Source: CAADGY01 sp900696665
GTDB lineage: Bacteria > Acidobacteriota > Terriglobia > Bryobacterales > Bryobacteraceae
Assembly (NCBI GenBank): GCA_035063885.1
Contig: JAPSFM010000074.1
Coordinates: forward strand, 1 to 25,693
Length of the DNA: 25,693 bases
Direction: 5' to 3'
A model generated the notes under the pieces. That model made no database searches, was not told the DNA's origin, and saw only the letters and a program-made list of their open reading frames with translations. Of this stretch, positions 6,856-15,657 are shown one piece after another. Each line of letters opens with the position of its first letter. The stretch's first letter is position 1. The translations under genes and the position numbers were made by a program.

Positions 6856-9801
6856 GTGAGGGAGTTAAAAGACCAACTCGTCAACGCACTTCTGGTCGTA
6901 TTGACGGCCGCTGCTGTTATTTCCGCCGCCTTGAATTTTCAACAGCAGAAGAAGGTAAAGTTACCCGACGACGGAGCCATCTGGGTGGACCGGAACGGGC
7001 AGGTGGAGGCGCTCCACATCGTTCCCGGCAGCCCGGCGGACAACCGCGGCTTACGAGCGGGCGATGTCATCGTCGCGATCAATGGCGCCCCGGTCCGGAA
7101 CGCACTCGATGTCACCCGGATCCTGGTGGGAATCGGGGGATGGCGCTCGGCGGACTATCTCATCCACCGGCAGGGGGTGGAGGTCAAGATTCCCGTCATT
7201 TTGGGAGAGCGCGAGCCGCAGGGCGCCACCTACTACCAATATCTTGTCGCGCTGGCCTATATCTCCATTGGCCTGTTCGTTTATTTCCGGCGCGGCGGTG
7301 CTCCAAAAGCGCGTCATTTTTATATTCTCTGCCTAGCCTCTTTTGTTCTTTTCGCCTTTCATTACACCGGCAAATTAAACAATTTCGACAAGGTGATTTA
7401 CTGGGGCAACGTCACGGCGGGAGTGCTGGCGCCCACCATTTTCCTGCATTTCTGCCTCACGTTCCCGGAACCGCGGAGGTGGTGCCGCAGCCGCTGGCGA
7501 ATCGCTCTGTTGTACGTGCCGGGCCTTCTGCTGATTGCCGCCTATGTGGGCTTCTCGTCCGGAACCATCCGAATCGCCGTGTCCCTGGTGGAAGTCCGGT
7601 GGATGCTCGACCGGCTGTGGCTGCTGCTCATGGCGGGGCTCTATCTGACAGGCACCCTTGTGCTGACCTTTCAGTATCACTCCCGCCGGGAAGATCCGAT
7701 TGTGCGCCAGCAGCTTAAATGGCTGCGCAACGGCGCGCTGTTCGGAGTCGTTCCCTTTACGCTGTTCTACGTCCTGCCGTATGCCCTCGGCGCGGTGCCC
7801 GGCAAAGTAATGGACGCGATGGTGTTTTCACTTCTGCTGGTGCCACTCACCTGGGCCTACGCCATTCTGCGCTACCGGCTGATGGATGTGGATGTCATTT
7901 TCCAGCAGGGCTATGTCTACACGGCCGCAACCCTGTCCGTAATCGCGATTTTTTATGCGCTGATTCTGTCCGTGTGGGGCCGCATGGAGGAATTGAACTC
8001 CACCGCGCTGGTGTCCCTGCTGCTGATTGCGACCTTCATCTTTCAGCCGATCCGGAAATGGCTGCAGGAACAGTTCGACCGCTATATCTTTTACAAGGAC
8101 CGCTACGACTACCGCCGCACTTTGATAGAGTTCGCCCGCGAACTCGGCTCGGAAACCGACCTGGATGCCACCTTGAACTCCGTAGCAGACCGGCTGCGGC
8201 GGACGCTTTCGATCCAGCACATCGCGTTCTTTCTGCTCGGCGAGGAGGATGGGCGTTTCTACCTGAAGATGAGCACCGGCCGCGTGCCTCGCAATGGGCA
8301 GCTTTCTACCGCAGACCTGGACCTGAGTTTCTTGTCGGCGGAGCCTGGCAAACCCTATCTGTTCTTCGAACGTACGCGGCACGCGCTGGACGTGGTTTCC
8401 ACCCACTGGCCTGCCTCGGTGCGAGACACGATTGCCAACCTCGACCTGACTTACTATCTGCCATGCCAGGTTCGGGGCCGCACGATCGCCTATATCGGAG
8501 CGAGCCGGACGGAAGAAGACGACTTTCTTCCCAGTGACGACATCGAACTGCTGCAAACGATTTCGGGTTATGTCGGAATCGCCGTTGAAAATGCGCGGCT
8601 GTACCGGACTTTACAGCGCAAAGTGGACGAATACGAGCGGCTGAAGGAATTCAGCGAGAATATTGTCGAATCCATAAATGTCGGAATCCTCGCCGCCGAC
8701 CTGGCGGACCGGGTGGAAAGCTGGAATACCCAGATGGAGAGGCTTACGGGGATTCCGCGCGAGTACGCCGTGGGCCGCACGCTGACGGAGTTGATTCCGA
8801 GGGACCTCTGCGAGCGGTTCGATAGCGTCCGCGGCGAAACGGGCATTCATCACATCTACAAGTTCGCGTTGCGCGTACATTCCCTGCCGGCCCAGGTTGC
8901 GGAGCGTGCCGCCGGTGCATATGCGGGCGGGGGCACTAACGGCAACGGATCCGGCACATACGAAGGCGCACCGGCCGGCGCGGCCGGGGCCGCTGACGAC
9001 GCCATCCTGAACATCGCCGTCGCTCCGCTGGTTTCGCGCGATCTGGAGCAGATCGGCCGCCTGATCATCTTCGACGACATCACGGACCGGACGGAGCTGG
9101 AGCAGAAGCTGGTGCAGGCAGACAAACTCAGCTCGATCGGCTTGCTGGCCGCCGGGGTCGCACACGAGGTGAATACGCCGCTGGCGGTTATCTCGACCTA
9201 TGCTCAGATGCTGGCCAAGCAGATTCCGGGCGACGATCAGAAATCGAAGCTGCTCGACAAAATCGCCAAGCAGACGTTCCGGGCGAGCGAGATCGTCAAC
9301 TCGCTCCTCAATTTCTCGCGCACCTCCACCACCTCCTACGACGAGGTGGATCTGAACAAGGTTCTGCGGGAAACCGTGGCCCTGCTGGAACATCAGCTCG
9401 AGAAAGCGGGCGTCAGCGTGAGCCTGCAACTGGAGGACGGAATGCCCGCGATTCGCGGCAATACCGGAAAACTTCAGCAGGTGTTTCTGAACCTGGTTCT
9501 GAATGCGCGCGACGCGATGAATTCCGGAGGCGTGCTCAGCATCCGGAGCTGGAGCGGTCGGGGACTGGCCCGCGTCGATGTTTCCGATACCGGCCAGGGA
9601 ATCGCCTCCGAAAACCTGCCGCGCATTTACGATCCTTTTTTCACCACGAAGGCCTCGCGAAAAGGAACCGGTCTCGGTCTATCGGTCACCTACGGTATTG
9701 TGAAGGAGCATGGCGGTTCCATTGAGGTCCATAGCGAAGTTGGCATCGGCACGCGCTTCCACCTCGAGTTCCCTCTTTCGAGGAAGCCGGTAAATGTCTG
9801 A
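6856..9801 (+). CDS. PDZ/multi-TM/GAF/PAS sensor histidine kinase
   Basis: This is a large membrane sensor kinase of about 981 aa. In order: one N-terminal TM helix, a PDZ domain (about 40-110, with GSPADNRGLRAGDVIVAING), about nine further TM helices (about 129-398), a GAF domain (about 420-580), a PAS domain (about 600-740), then HisKA and HATPase. The phosphoacceptor is His770 in AAGVAHEVNTPLAVIS; the N box has Asn883, the G1 box is DTGQGI (911-916), and FFTTK and GTGLGLS follow. The PAS region carries a Gly/Ala-rich insert. The start is uncertain: I chose GTG 6856, just before the first TM helix; the frame stays open to a TTG at 6664, but that extension looks non-coding. The gene overlaps the response regulator by 8 bp. 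The overall design recalls PrsK-like kinases paired with sigma-54 regulators. Confidence 0.88.
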   Translation: MRELKDQLVNALLVVLTAAAVISAALNFQQQKKVKLPDDGAIWVDRNGQVEALHIVPGSPADNRGLRAGDVIVAINGAPVRNALDVTRILVGIGGWRSADYLIHRQGVEVKIPVILGEREPQGATYYQYLVALAYISIGLFVYFRRGGAPKARHFYILCLASFVLFAFHYTGKLNNFDKVIYWGNVTAGVLAPTIFLHFCLTFPEPRRWCRSRWRIALLYVPGLLLIAAYVGFSSGTIRIAVSLVEVRWMLDRLWLLLMAGLYLTGTLVLTFQYHSRREDPIVRQQLKWLRNGALFGVVPFTLFYVLPYALGAVPGKVMDAMVFSLLLVPLTWAYAILRYRLMDVDVIFQQGYVYTAATLSVIAIFYALILSVWGRMEELNSTALVSLLLIATFIFQPIRKWLQEQFDRYIFYKDRYDYRRTLIEFARELGSETDLDATLNSVADRLRRTLSIQHIAFFLLGEEDGRFYLKMSTGRVPRNGQLSTADLDLSFLSAEPGKPYLFFERTRHALDVVSTHWPASVRDTIANLDLTYYLPCQVRGRTIAYIGASRTEEDDFLPSDDIELLQTISGYVGIAVENARLYRTLQRKVDEYERLKEFSENIVESINVGILAADLADRVESWNTQMERLTGIPREYAVGRTLTELIPRDLCERFDSVRGETGIHHIYKFALRVHSLPAQVAERAAGAYAGGGTNGNGSGTYEGAPAGAAGAADDAILNIAVAPLVSRDLEQIGRLIIFDDITDRTELEQKLVQADKLSSIGLLAAGVAHEVNTPLAVISTYAQMLAKQIPGDDQKSKLLDKIAKQTFRASEIVNSLLNFSRTSTTSYDEVDLNKVLRETVALLEHQLEKAGVSVSLQLEDGMPAIRGNTGKLQQVFLNLVLNARDAMNSGGVLSIRSWSGRGLARVDVSDTGQGIASENLPRIYDPFFTTKASRKGTGLGLSVTYGIVKEHGGSIEVHSEVGIGTRFHLEFPLSRKPVNV

Positions 9802-11245
9802 ACACACGGCGCTCGACGTACTCTCGCCTCCCAAACATAAAGGCCGCATTCTGGTAGTCGACGACGAAGCCGACATCCGCGAGAGCCTGGAGACACTGCT
9901 GACGCTCGAAAACTACCAGGTGGATTTAGCCGTCAACGGGATCGATGGTCTCCGGAAGATGGAGAATACCGCCTACGACCTGGTATTGCTGGACCTGATG
10001 ATGCCGGACCGCTCCGGCATGGAGGTGCTGAAGGAGGTCCGGGAACGCGATACCGAGACGCCGATCTTCATGATCACCGCCTACGGCTCGGTGGAGGTTG
10101 CCGTCAGCGCCATCAAGTCCGGCGCGAACGATTATTTCCCGAAGCCCTGGGATAACGAAAAGCTGCTGATTGAGATCGAGGGGATGATCGCACGCGGGCG
10201 GCTGGAGCGGGAAAATACCCAGCTCAAGCGCGTGTTGAAGCAGCGGTACAGCTTCCCCAACATTGTGGGTAAGAGCGACCGCATGCTGCGTGTGCTCGAC
10301 CTGGTTACGCAAGTGGCGCCCAGCCGGACCACGGTTCTGATCACCGGGGAAACCGGCACGGGAAAGGAGTTGATCGCCAAAGCGATTCATGCGAACTCAC
10401 CGCGCGCCGATAACATGTTCTTCGCGGTAAACAGCGGCGGGCTGCCCCCCGACCTTCTCGAATCCACCTTGTTCGGCCACGTGAAAGGCGCCTTCACAAG
10501 CGCAGTAACGTCGCAAAAGGGGTACTTCGAGATCGCCAATCGGGGCACAATCTTTTTTGACGAAATCGGGACCATCAGCCTGGAGACGCAAACGAAACTG
10601 CTGCGCGTCATCCAGGAGCGGGAGTTCCGGCCGCTCGGATCCACCGAGATCGTACGTGTCGATGTCCGGATCATCGCCGCTACCAACGCGGATTTAAAGA
10701 GACTGGTGGAAGAAGGACGATTCCGGGAGGACCTGTACTACCGGCTGAACGTGATCAACGTTCCCCTGCCGCCGCTGCGTGATCGCAAGGAAGACATTCC
10801 CTTGCTCATCCGGCATTTCTTCGACCGGTACTGCCGGGAGAACGAGCGGTTTCTCGATCCGGCGGGACATTCGGTGCTCGAGTTCGAGCCGGACGCCATG
10901 CAGATCCTGATAGATTACAACTGGCCTGGGAACGTCCGCGAACTGGAAAATGCCGTCGAACGCGCGGTGGTGCTGGCTTCCGGGCCGTCCGTGACCGTTG
11001 ATGTCCTGCCGGACCAGTTGTTGCAGGCCGGCGGCGTTCGCATCCGCCGCGACGACAAGGGCTACCTTCCACCCGACGCAAGCCTGTTCGAGATTGTGGC
11101 GGATTTCGAGCGGCGCAAGATCATTGAAGCTCTGGAAGGCGTCAACTGGAGCCAGACGGAAGCCGCCGAACAACTTCATATTCCGTTGTCCACACTGAAC
11201 CAGAAGATCAAGCGCCTGAATATCGAAATCCGCAAGAAGGCTTGA
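9794..11245 (+). CDS. Sigma-54-dependent response regulator (NtrC family)
   Basis: The 483-aa protein is a full-length NtrC-type activator. The receiver domain (about 17-135) has acidic residues Asp23/Asp24, phosphoacceptor Asp67 in LLDLMMP, Thr95 and Lys117. The AAA+ domain (about 155-385) has Walker A GETGTGK (185-191), the sigma-54-contacting GAFTSA (232-237), and Walker B FFDE (254-257). A C-terminal Fis-type helix-turn-helix (about 440-480, EALEGVNWSQTEAAEQLHIPLSTLNQKIKRL) binds DNA. The start ATG overlaps the end of the histidine kinase and is preceded by GAGGAAG, so the pair is translationally coupled and is its cognate partner. I found no clear TGGCAC-N5-TTGC promoter in the window, so its targets are probably elsewhere. 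Confidence 0.95.
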   Translation: MSEHTALDVLSPPKHKGRILVVDDEADIRESLETLLTLENYQVDLAVNGIDGLRKMENTAYDLVLLDLMMPDRSGMEVLKEVRERDTETPIFMITAYGSVEVAVSAIKSGANDYFPKPWDNEKLLIEIEGMIARGRLERENTQLKRVLKQRYSFPNIVGKSDRMLRVLDLVTQVAPSRTTVLITGETGTGKELIAKAIHANSPRADNMFFAVNSGGLPPDLLESTLFGHVKGAFTSAVTSQKGYFEIANRGTIFFDEIGTISLETQTKLLRVIQEREFRPLGSTEIVRVDVRIIAATNADLKRLVEEGRFREDLYYRLNVINVPLPPLRDRKEDIPLLIRHFFDRYCRENERFLDPAGHSVLEFEPDAMQILIDYNWPGNVRELENAVERAVVLASGPSVTVDVLPDQLLQAGGVRIRRDDKGYLPPDASLFEIVADFERRKIIEALEGVNWSQTEAAEQLHIPLSTLNQKIKRLNIEIRKKA

Positions 11246-11273
11246 CACGCGGAAGTGCGCAGGGCTGTGAAAA

Positions 11274-11279
11274 AATAAT
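11274..11279 (+). promoter_or_regulatory. Possible -10 box AATAAT for the GGT-like gene
   Basis: AATAAT ends 9 nt before ATG 11289, with no Shine-Dalgarno in between. A TTGACA at 11242-11247 overlaps the end of the response regulator gene, but its 26-nt distance does not suit sigma-70. This is the weakest of the start-proximal -10 candidates, since its first base is not T. Confidence 0.25.
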
Positions 11280-11288
11280 CTTCACAAC

Positions 11289-12974
11289 ATGTCGAAGTAC
11301 CTACTCATGTGTCTCGTACTTGTTTCTCCGGTTGAAGCGCAGGAACGTTCCACAGCCCGCTCCATGGTGGTCACTACCCAGGGCATCGTAGCCACTGCCC
11401 AGACGCTCGCGTCGCAGGCGGGCGCCCAGGTGCTGGCGCGCGGCGGTTCCGCCGTGGACGCCGCGATTGCGGCGAATGCAACGCTCAGTGTCGTCGAGCC
11501 GATGATGAACGGCATGGGCGGGGATCTTTTTGTCATCTATCGCGAGGCGAAAACCGGAAAGCTGTACGGTTTGAACGCCAGCGGATGGGCTCCGAAGGCG
11601 CTCACGGTGGAGTACCTGAAGAGTAAGGGCATTACAAAAATGCCCGAACTGGGCATGAATTCCGTCACGGTTCCAGGTTGTGTCGATGGATGGGAGAAGC
11701 TGCACAAGAGATTCGGGCGGCTCGCATGGTCCGAGTTGTTCCGCCCCGCCATTTACTATGCCGAGAACGGATACCCGGTTACGGAAATCATTCAGGGGCA
11801 CTGGCAGGACGGTGCGCAGAAGCTTTCAAGCGACGGGAACGCGCGCCGCCTGTTTCTGAACGAAGGAAAGCCGCCCGCCGTTGGAGAGATTTTCCGTAAC
11901 GCGCAACTCGCCAACGCGTTGAAGCTGGTGTCGGACGGTGGTGCGGACGCTTTCTACCGCGGACCGGTTGCGAAGGCAATACTGCAAACGTCCGACCGGC
12001 TGGGCGGCGTAATGAATGCCGCCGATCTCGCGGATTTCCAGTCCGAATGGGTGGAGCCGGTGATGACGGACTACCGCGGGTGGAAAGTCTATGAGCTTCC
12101 GCCAAACGGGCAGGGACTCGCGGTTCTTGAAATGCTGAACATCTTTGAGCGGTTCCCGTTGGCGAAGATGGATGCCGCCGACGCGTTGCACGTAAAGATT
12201 GAAGCCCAGAAGCTCGCTTACATGGATCTGGTGAAATATGTCGCCGATCCCCGCACAACGCGCATTCCCGTGGCGGGCCTTATCTCGAAGTCCTACGCGG
12301 AACAGCGCTCCGCGCTCATCCGCATGGAAAAGGCATCGTGCGAGGTAAAGCCCGGAAATGCCCCTCCGGCGAACGGCGACACGACCTATCTGTCGGTGGT
12401 AGACCGTGAAGGGAACATCGTGTCGCTGATCCAGAGCATCTACCTGGCATTCGGGTCAGGCGTGATGGTGGAGGGCATGGGTTTCCATCTGCACAACCGC
12501 GGTGGCCTGTTCGTGCTCAAGGACGGCCATCCCAATGTGCTCGCCGGACATAAGCGGCCCTTCCACACCATCATTCCAGGCTACATGGAAAAGGGTAATA
12601 CGCACATCGGTTTTGGCATCATGGGCGGATACAATCAGGCGCAGGCCCATGCGCAGTTCGTATCGAATGTCGTGGATGCGGGGATGAATATCCAGCAGGC
12701 GCTCGAAGCGCCGCGGTTCACGAAGCTCACGTTCGGGGGCTGCGATGTAATGGTGGAAAACAGGATCCCCCAAGAGGTCCGGGACGAGCTGTCAAAGCGC
12801 GGCCACCAGTTTGAAGTAAGGGCGGCCTACTCGGGAAGAGTGGGCGGGGGGCAGGCTGTCATTTACGATTCCGGTACGAACGTAAAATTTGGCGCCTCGT
12901 CGCCGCGGAAGGATGGAGCGGCCATTCCGCAGCAGGATCCTTATTTTACGGCGCCGCCGCGGTTCGTCCGGTAG
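11289..12974 (+). CDS. Gamma-glutamyltransferase-like Ntn hydrolase (YwrD-type clade)
   Basis: This 561-aa secreted protein belongs to the GGT family, whose precursor self-cleaves at a Thr that becomes the N-terminal nucleophile of the small subunit. A signal peptide (MSKYLLMCLVLVSPVEAQ) directs it to the periplasm. The cleavage site reads NGDTTYLSVVD with catalytic Thr365, and GMGGDLFVIY and EAPRF are family-typical. The Arg that holds the substrate alpha-carboxylate in E. coli GGT (FREMAP) is replaced here (N96-ASGWAP), and the oxyanion motif region has MGGYNQAQ rather than SPGG, as in GGT-like and cephalosporin-acylase-like clades. So glutathione activity should not be assumed. It ends 1 bp from the convergent yihY-like gene. 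Confidence 0.88.
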   Translation: MSKYLLMCLVLVSPVEAQERSTARSMVVTTQGIVATAQTLASQAGAQVLARGGSAVDAAIAANATLSVVEPMMNGMGGDLFVIYREAKTGKLYGLNASGWAPKALTVEYLKSKGITKMPELGMNSVTVPGCVDGWEKLHKRFGRLAWSELFRPAIYYAENGYPVTEIIQGHWQDGAQKLSSDGNARRLFLNEGKPPAVGEIFRNAQLANALKLVSDGGADAFYRGPVAKAILQTSDRLGGVMNAADLADFQSEWVEPVMTDYRGWKVYELPPNGQGLAVLEMLNIFERFPLAKMDAADALHVKIEAQKLAYMDLVKYVADPRTTRIPVAGLISKSYAEQRSALIRMEKASCEVKPGNAPPANGDTTYLSVVDREGNIVSLIQSIYLAFGSGVMVEGMGFHLHNRGGLFVLKDGHPNVLAGHKRPFHTIIPGYMEKGNTHIGFGIMGGYNQAQAHAQFVSNVVDAGMNIQQALEAPRFTKLTFGGCDVMVENRIPQEVRDELSKRGHQFEVRAAYSGRVGGGQAVIYDSGTNVKFGASSPRKDGAAIPQQDPYFTAPPRFVR

Positions 12975-12975
12975 A

Positions 12976-13896
12976 TCAGCCACGCCAGGCGTGTTCATGC
13001 GGCATGCGCTCGCCGAAAAATTTCGCGCCGGGCTCATGCTGTTCGGCGGCGGCATTCTCGATTTCTGAGTTAATCTCGCCGCCTGTCAGCAACGCAAGAC
13101 TGGTCACGTAAAACCAGAGCATCAGGATAATCACGGCGCCTACCGAGCCGTAGGTCCGGTTGTAGTTAGTGAAATAGACCAGGTAGAGCCGCAATCCATA
13201 TGAGGCGAGCAACCAGATGGTGACACCGAGCACCGCGCCGGGAAGCGTGGCTACCCACTTCTGTTCCTCCAGGTTCGGCGCGAAACGGTAGATGGCGGAG
13301 AAGGTCGCCATCAGGAAAGCGACCACCAGCACCGGTTGAGCCCAACCCCATATCGTCTGGAACAGGGCGGCGTGCCCGAGCCACTCCGCTATGAAACTGC
13401 CGATCCGGTCGCCCCAAAGAAACAGGGTCAAGGTGAACAGCGAAGAGATGGAAAGCGCCAGCGTCAGCGTGATGGCGACCATCCGCGCGCGCCACCACAC
13501 GCGTGCTTCCTTTACGCCGTAGGCAGCGTTCAGCCCTCGAATCACGGCGTTCATTCCCGCCGACGCCGCCCATATGGCTCCCAGCAGGCCGAGTGAAAGT
13601 TTGCCGCTTCCGCTGCCTTTGCTGATAGCGTCCAGGGTGCTCAGAATCAGTGTAAATGCGGAAGGGGGAACGACATGTGCGAGGTATTCCAGCACACGCA
13701 CGCGCATCCATGTTCCGGTGTCGGCCAGGTTCCCGAGCACCACCATCAGGAATACCATCAGCGGGAACAGCGCGAGCAGAAAGTAGTAGGAGAGCTGAGC
13801 CGCCCGGCCCAAAACATCGTCCTTCAGGATCTGGGCATACACACGGCGCGTAAGCTCGCGCCATGTAAGCCCTCCCAGGTTCCAGATCCAGTGCAC
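12976..13896 (-). CDS. YihY/BrkB-family inner-membrane protein
   Basis: The 306-aa protein matches the YihY/virulence factor BrkB family (PF03631), polytopic inner-membrane proteins formerly annotated as RNase BN. About six TM helices are visible. Family-typical segments are RAAQLSYYFLLALFPLMVFL near the N-terminus, AIWAASAGMNAVIRGLNAAYGV mid-protein, and GAVIILMLWFYVTSLALLTGGEINSE near the end. The start is GTG, fixed by GGAGG about 8 nt upstream. It lies 39 bp downstream of sodC on the same strand and probably shares its transcript. Biochemical role of the family is not settled. Confidence 0.92.
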   Translation of the reverse strand: MHWIWNLGGLTWRELTRRVYAQILKDDVLGRAAQLSYYFLLALFPLMVFLMVVLGNLADTGTWMRVRVLEYLAHVVPPSAFTLILSTLDAISKGSGSGKLSLGLLGAIWAASAGMNAVIRGLNAAYGVKEARVWWRARMVAITLTLALSISSLFTLTLFLWGDRIGSFIAEWLGHAALFQTIWGWAQPVLVVAFLMATFSAIYRFAPNLEEQKWVATLPGAVLGVTIWLLASYGLRLYLVYFTNYNRTYGSVGAVIILMLWFYVTSLALLTGGEINSEIENAAAEQHEPGAKFFGERMPHEHAWRG

Positions 13897-13935
13897 GGCT
13901 CAACCTCCACAACAGATTCCTGTTTCCAAACCTGC

Positions 13936-14496
13936 TTACCGGGTGATAACCCCGCAAGCGATGCGGCCGCCCGCGTTGCCGGCTGGATCGGTTTTCATGT
14001 CGTCCGGGCCGGCGTGTACAACCAGCGCCGTCCCGCCCTGATGGAACAGCGAATTCTCTCCCGTGCCGGCAAGGGACGCGCCCTCAATGGTGTATTCGAA
14101 AGTCCCGGTTCCATCCTGACCGACGGTCATGTTCGGCATGTCGCCTACGTGGTGCCCCTGGGGATTCTCCAAGCCGTGCTGTTTCCCGGCGGGGTTGAAG
14201 TGGCCACCGGCTGTTTTGAAATCCGGTGCGTCGCATTGCCCGGTTTCGTGGACATGGATCGCATGCGTGCCGGGCGGCAGGTTTTTCACTTCGACCGATA
14301 AACGCACGGAGCCATTTGTCTGGGTGAAGGTAGCCCGTCCGGCGTCCTCGCCCTTCGACGACTTGAGTTCCGCTCTTGCGGTTTGGACAGCGGCTGGCGC
14401 CTCTCCCTGGGTTTCAGCCGCGGGCGGCGTACTGGGTCCGCATGCCATCGTGAGTGCAAAGAGACCTGTGCCTGTGAGTTGTGCCCAATACTTCAT
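13936..14496 (-). CDS. sodC: Cu/Zn superoxide dismutase, lipoprotein
   Basis: This 186-aa protein converts superoxide to hydrogen peroxide and oxygen in the periplasm. Its metal ligands are all present: His81, His83, His99 (bridging), His107, His116, Asp119 and His161, with the conserved disulfide pair Cys88/Cys181 and active-site Arg178 in GNAGGRIACGV. The N-terminus (LFALTMAC) is a lipobox with Cys19, so the enzyme is predicted to be a membrane-anchored lipoprotein, with a Pro/Ala/Glu-rich tether before the catalytic domain. GGAGG seven nt upstream supports the ATG. It lies 81 bp downstream of aguA and 39 bp upstream of the yihY-like gene. Confidence 0.96.
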   Translation of the reverse strand: MKYWAQLTGTGLFALTMACGPSTPPAAETQGEAPAAVQTARAELKSSKGEDAGRATFTQTNGSVRLSVEVKNLPPGTHAIHVHETGQCDAPDFKTAGGHFNPAGKQHGLENPQGHHVGDMPNMTVGQDGTGTFEYTIEGASLAGTGENSLFHQGGTALVVHAGPDDMKTDPAGNAGGRIACGVITR

Positions 14497-14577
14497 TGTT
14501 TCGCCTCCAGTAGTGTGAACTGACTTCAGCTATCATTCTGCACTATTGCTATTAGACGGGCGTGGGAGAAAACTTTA

Positions 14578-15657
14578 TCAAAGTAGCGCACCGGCGGCCG
14601 GCTGCTGCTGTGTCAGGCAGTGCAGGGTTCCCAACCCGAGGACCAGGTCGCGGGAATAAATGCCTGTCACCTCGCGATCTGGAAACAGCCGCGCCAGCGT
14701 ATTCAATGCAATACGGTCATTTGGGTCGTTAAAGACCGGCACGAGTACAATTCCGTTCGCAATGTAGAAATTGGCGTAGCTCGCGGGCAATCGTTGTCCG
14801 TCGAACCACACTGGCGCCGGCATGGGCAGCTTGATAATTTTCAGCGGACGCCCCTCTTCGTCTTTCATGCCGCGAAGGAGTTCGAGATTCTCGCGCAGGT
14901 TTGCGTAGTTGGCGTCTTCGCGGTTGTTTTCGGATACGGCGACTACTGTCGTGGGATTTACGAAGCGTGCGAGATCGTCGACATGGCCATGGGTATCGTC
15001 GCCGGCAATGCCGTTTTTGAGCCAAAGGACTTTGCGAATACCCAGGTGAGCCGTCAGAATCCGCTCCATCCCGGCGCGTCCGGTTCCCGGGTTCCGGCTC
15101 TGAACTTCGCTGAGCAGGCACTCTTCCGTTGTCAGCAGCAGGCCGGCGCCGTTCACGTCGATGCTTCCGCCTTCGAGCACAACCCGCCGGCCCTTCGAAA
15201 CCGGCTGAAAGAGAGTCATGCCGAGTTTTTCCGCGATGGCCTCGGGGGCTTGGTCGTCGCGCGTCCAGTTATCGTACTTGGCCCAGCCGTTGAAGCGCCA
15301 GTCCGTAATGGCGACGTCGCCGGCGCGGTTCTTCACAAAGATCGGGCAGTAGTCCCGGCACCAGCTACGATCCGTCTCGAAGCGCAGAAATTCCACCGCA
15401 TCCAGGTTTGCTCCCGACCTTTCGAGCATACGGGACGCCTGCCATTCCGCTTTCTCCGATGCAATGAGGATGCGAACTTTTTCAAAGCGGGCCAGGTGCC
15501 GCACGATGTCGCAGTAAATCCAAGGCACGGGTGCAAACTTGCCCGGCCAGTCGGAGCGTTCATGCGGCCAGGCGATCCAGGTGGCCTCGTGCAGCTCCCA
15601 CTCGGCGGGCATCCGGTATCCGAGCGCCGCGGGCGTACGTTGATTCAACCGAGCCAT
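14578..15657 (-). CDS. aguA: Agmatine deiminase
   Basis: The 359-aa enzyme hydrolyses agmatine to N-carbamoylputrescine and ammonia in the cytosol and belongs to the guanidino-group modifying superfamily. Visible signatures are MPAEWELHEATWIAWPHE (16-33), SWCRDYCPIFV (98-108), LEGGSIDVNG (161-170) with Glu162, DTHGHVDDLARF (221-232) with the His-x-Asp pair His225/Asp227, and the catalytic Cys347 in TLHCLTQQQ. Its ATG lies inside the end of aguB with a 13-bp overlap and without a strong Shine-Dalgarno, so it is probably translated by coupling. The Cys in CRDYCP replaces the Gly usual in this family's RD-x-GP motif. Confidence 0.94.
   Translation of the reverse strand: MARLNQRTPAALGYRMPAEWELHEATWIAWPHERSDWPGKFAPVPWIYCDIVRHLARFEKVRILIASEKAEWQASRMLERSGANLDAVEFLRFETDRSWCRDYCPIFVKNRAGDVAITDWRFNGWAKYDNWTRDDQAPEAIAEKLGMTLFQPVSKGRRVVLEGGSIDVNGAGLLLTTEECLLSEVQSRNPGTGRAGMERILTAHLGIRKVLWLKNGIAGDDTHGHVDDLARFVNPTTVVAVSENNREDANYANLRENLELLRGMKDEEGRPLKIIKLPMPAPVWFDGQRLPASYANFYIANGIVLVPVFNDPNDRIALNTLARLFPDREVTGIYSRDLVLGLGTLHCLTQQQPAAGALL

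Noticed and set aside
7828..9429. Minus-strand open frames of 242 and 272 codons
   Set aside because: Both are opposite the histidine kinase coding region and show no family features.
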